From contig CALBUB010000014.1 in assembly GCA_937967955.1 (NCBI GenBank), positions 1 to 5,594 of the forward strand: a stretch of DNA of 5,594 nt, given 5' to 3'. The notes beneath the pieces were generated by a model, which saw only the letters and a list, made by a program, of their open reading frames with translations, searched no databases and was not told the origin of the DNA. The position numbers and the translations under genes are program-made. The first letter of the stretch is position 1; each line of letters begins with the position of its first letter. This document shows positions 5,167-5,594 of this stretch, in pieces. The stretch comes from an uncultured Bacillota bacterium (GTDB lineage Bacteria > Bacillota > Clostridia > Tissierellales > Tepidimicrobiaceae).

Positions 5167-5594
5167 TTACTTTTTTTGTTTCTTTGAATCAAAAAATTTT
5201 TTGAGATTTTGAGGAAGTTTATATTCTTTCCTATTTGTTTTTATCTCACCTTCTTTACTATTGTTATATACTTCTTTCAATATTGCATCAATTATCATTC
5301 CTTTGGGAGGAACATTATATTCTTTACCATTAAATACCCATACACGGCAGTCAACTTCTTCTCCGCACAAATCACCACATGACTCACATTTAGATTCTCT
5401 TGTTTCCAATTGTATATCCTTTCCGTTAATACGAATAGTAGGAGAACTCTCAAGCTGATACTGGATAGCTTTTTCTTCACTATCAATATGAATTTTGTTT
5501 ACAACAACTTCAACTCCTGTAAGCTCAAGTACTTTTGCAACATCAACAATAGCTTCTTCAAGATTACTTTCTGTACCTTGACATCTAGTACAAT
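5167..5594 (-). CDS. DUF2703-like cysteine-rich protein, probable thioredoxin fold (5' end outside window)
   Basis: An open frame runs from the window edge to TAA at 5169-5167; 141 residues are visible (numbered here from the first full codon) and the start is missing. The visible part opens with C1-T-R-C4, a CxxC at the head of a predicted helix. A beta-helix-beta pattern follows (about 11-38), then ESSPTIRING with P51. CxxC plus a later Pro before a beta strand is the arrangement of thioredoxin-like proteins. A second cluster, CESCGDLCG plus C82 (C69, C72, C76, C82), follows, then a segment with PPKGMIIDAILKEVY and a lysine-rich tail. From memory this matches DUF2703, a family of unknown function often found near arsenic genes. 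It sits directly upstream of acr3, so an arsenic-linked thiol or redox role is inferred. The TTG at 5409 is not the start: the family-typical sequence continues well upstream of it. Confidence 0.85.
   Translation of the reverse strand, partial: CTRCQGTESNLEEAIVDVAKVLELTGVEVVVNKIHIDSEEKAIQYQLESSPTIRINGKDIQLETRESKCESCGDLCGEEVDCRVWVFNGKEYNVPPKGMIIDAILKEVYNNSKEGEIKTNRKEYKLPQNLKKFFDSKKQKK

Noticed and set aside
5156..5169. ATG overlapping the stop of the DUF2703-like gene (TAATG) as a start of a small gene
   Set aside because: It reaches a stop after three codons and has no supporting ribosome binding site.
5295..5486. A 63-codon minus-strand frame overlapping the DUF2703-like gene
   Set aside because: It is a different frame from the one encoding the conserved cysteine motifs and has no recognisable features.

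Overview
The window comes from an AT-rich, low-GC Gram-positive bacterium. Strong Shine-Dalgarno sites (AGGTGAT, AGAGGTG, AAAGGAGG), TTG and GTG starts, T-tailed hairpins and AGA/TTA-rich codon use all fit an anaerobic Firmicute (Clostridia or Tissierellia type). That placement is inference from style and gene content; there is no rRNA or other marker here.

Layout, left to right. Positions 1-127 (minus strand) hold the first 42 codons of speD, S-adenosylmethionine decarboxylase, cut by the window edge. A divergent intergenic region (128-345) carries the speD promoter and the control region of a plus-strand gene of the fumarylacetoacetate hydrolase (FAH) superfamily (346-1239, GTG start). A 40-bp perfect palindrome (1249-1288) separates that gene from a convergent block of minus-strand genes.

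The minus-strand block is two tandem metal/metalloid defence units, transcribed right to left. The left unit is a self-regulated cadmium/zinc/lead efflux operon: a CadC-type ArsR-family repressor (3499-3858) followed 14 bp later by a P1B-type ATPase (1361-3484). It has a near-consensus promoter (3918-3946) and a 12-2-12 operator (3881-3906) just downstream of the expected transcription start. A strong terminator (3981-4015) insulates it from the right unit. The right unit is arsenical: an Acr3 arsenite permease (4040-5095) preceded by a cysteine-rich, DUF2703-like protein (5167 to beyond 5594) whose 5' end lies outside the window.

How they work together: the repressor senses soft metals and releases the pump operon, the ATPase exports divalent metal, and Acr3 exports arsenite. 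The DUF2703-like protein has a CxxC near its visible start, a probable cis-Pro loop and a second cysteine cluster. This suggests a thioredoxin-fold thiol protein serving arsenic chemistry, but its function is not established. It is the least understood part of the window. No mobile element, CRISPR array, tRNA or rRNA was seen, and no gene-free stretch exceeds about 220 bases.
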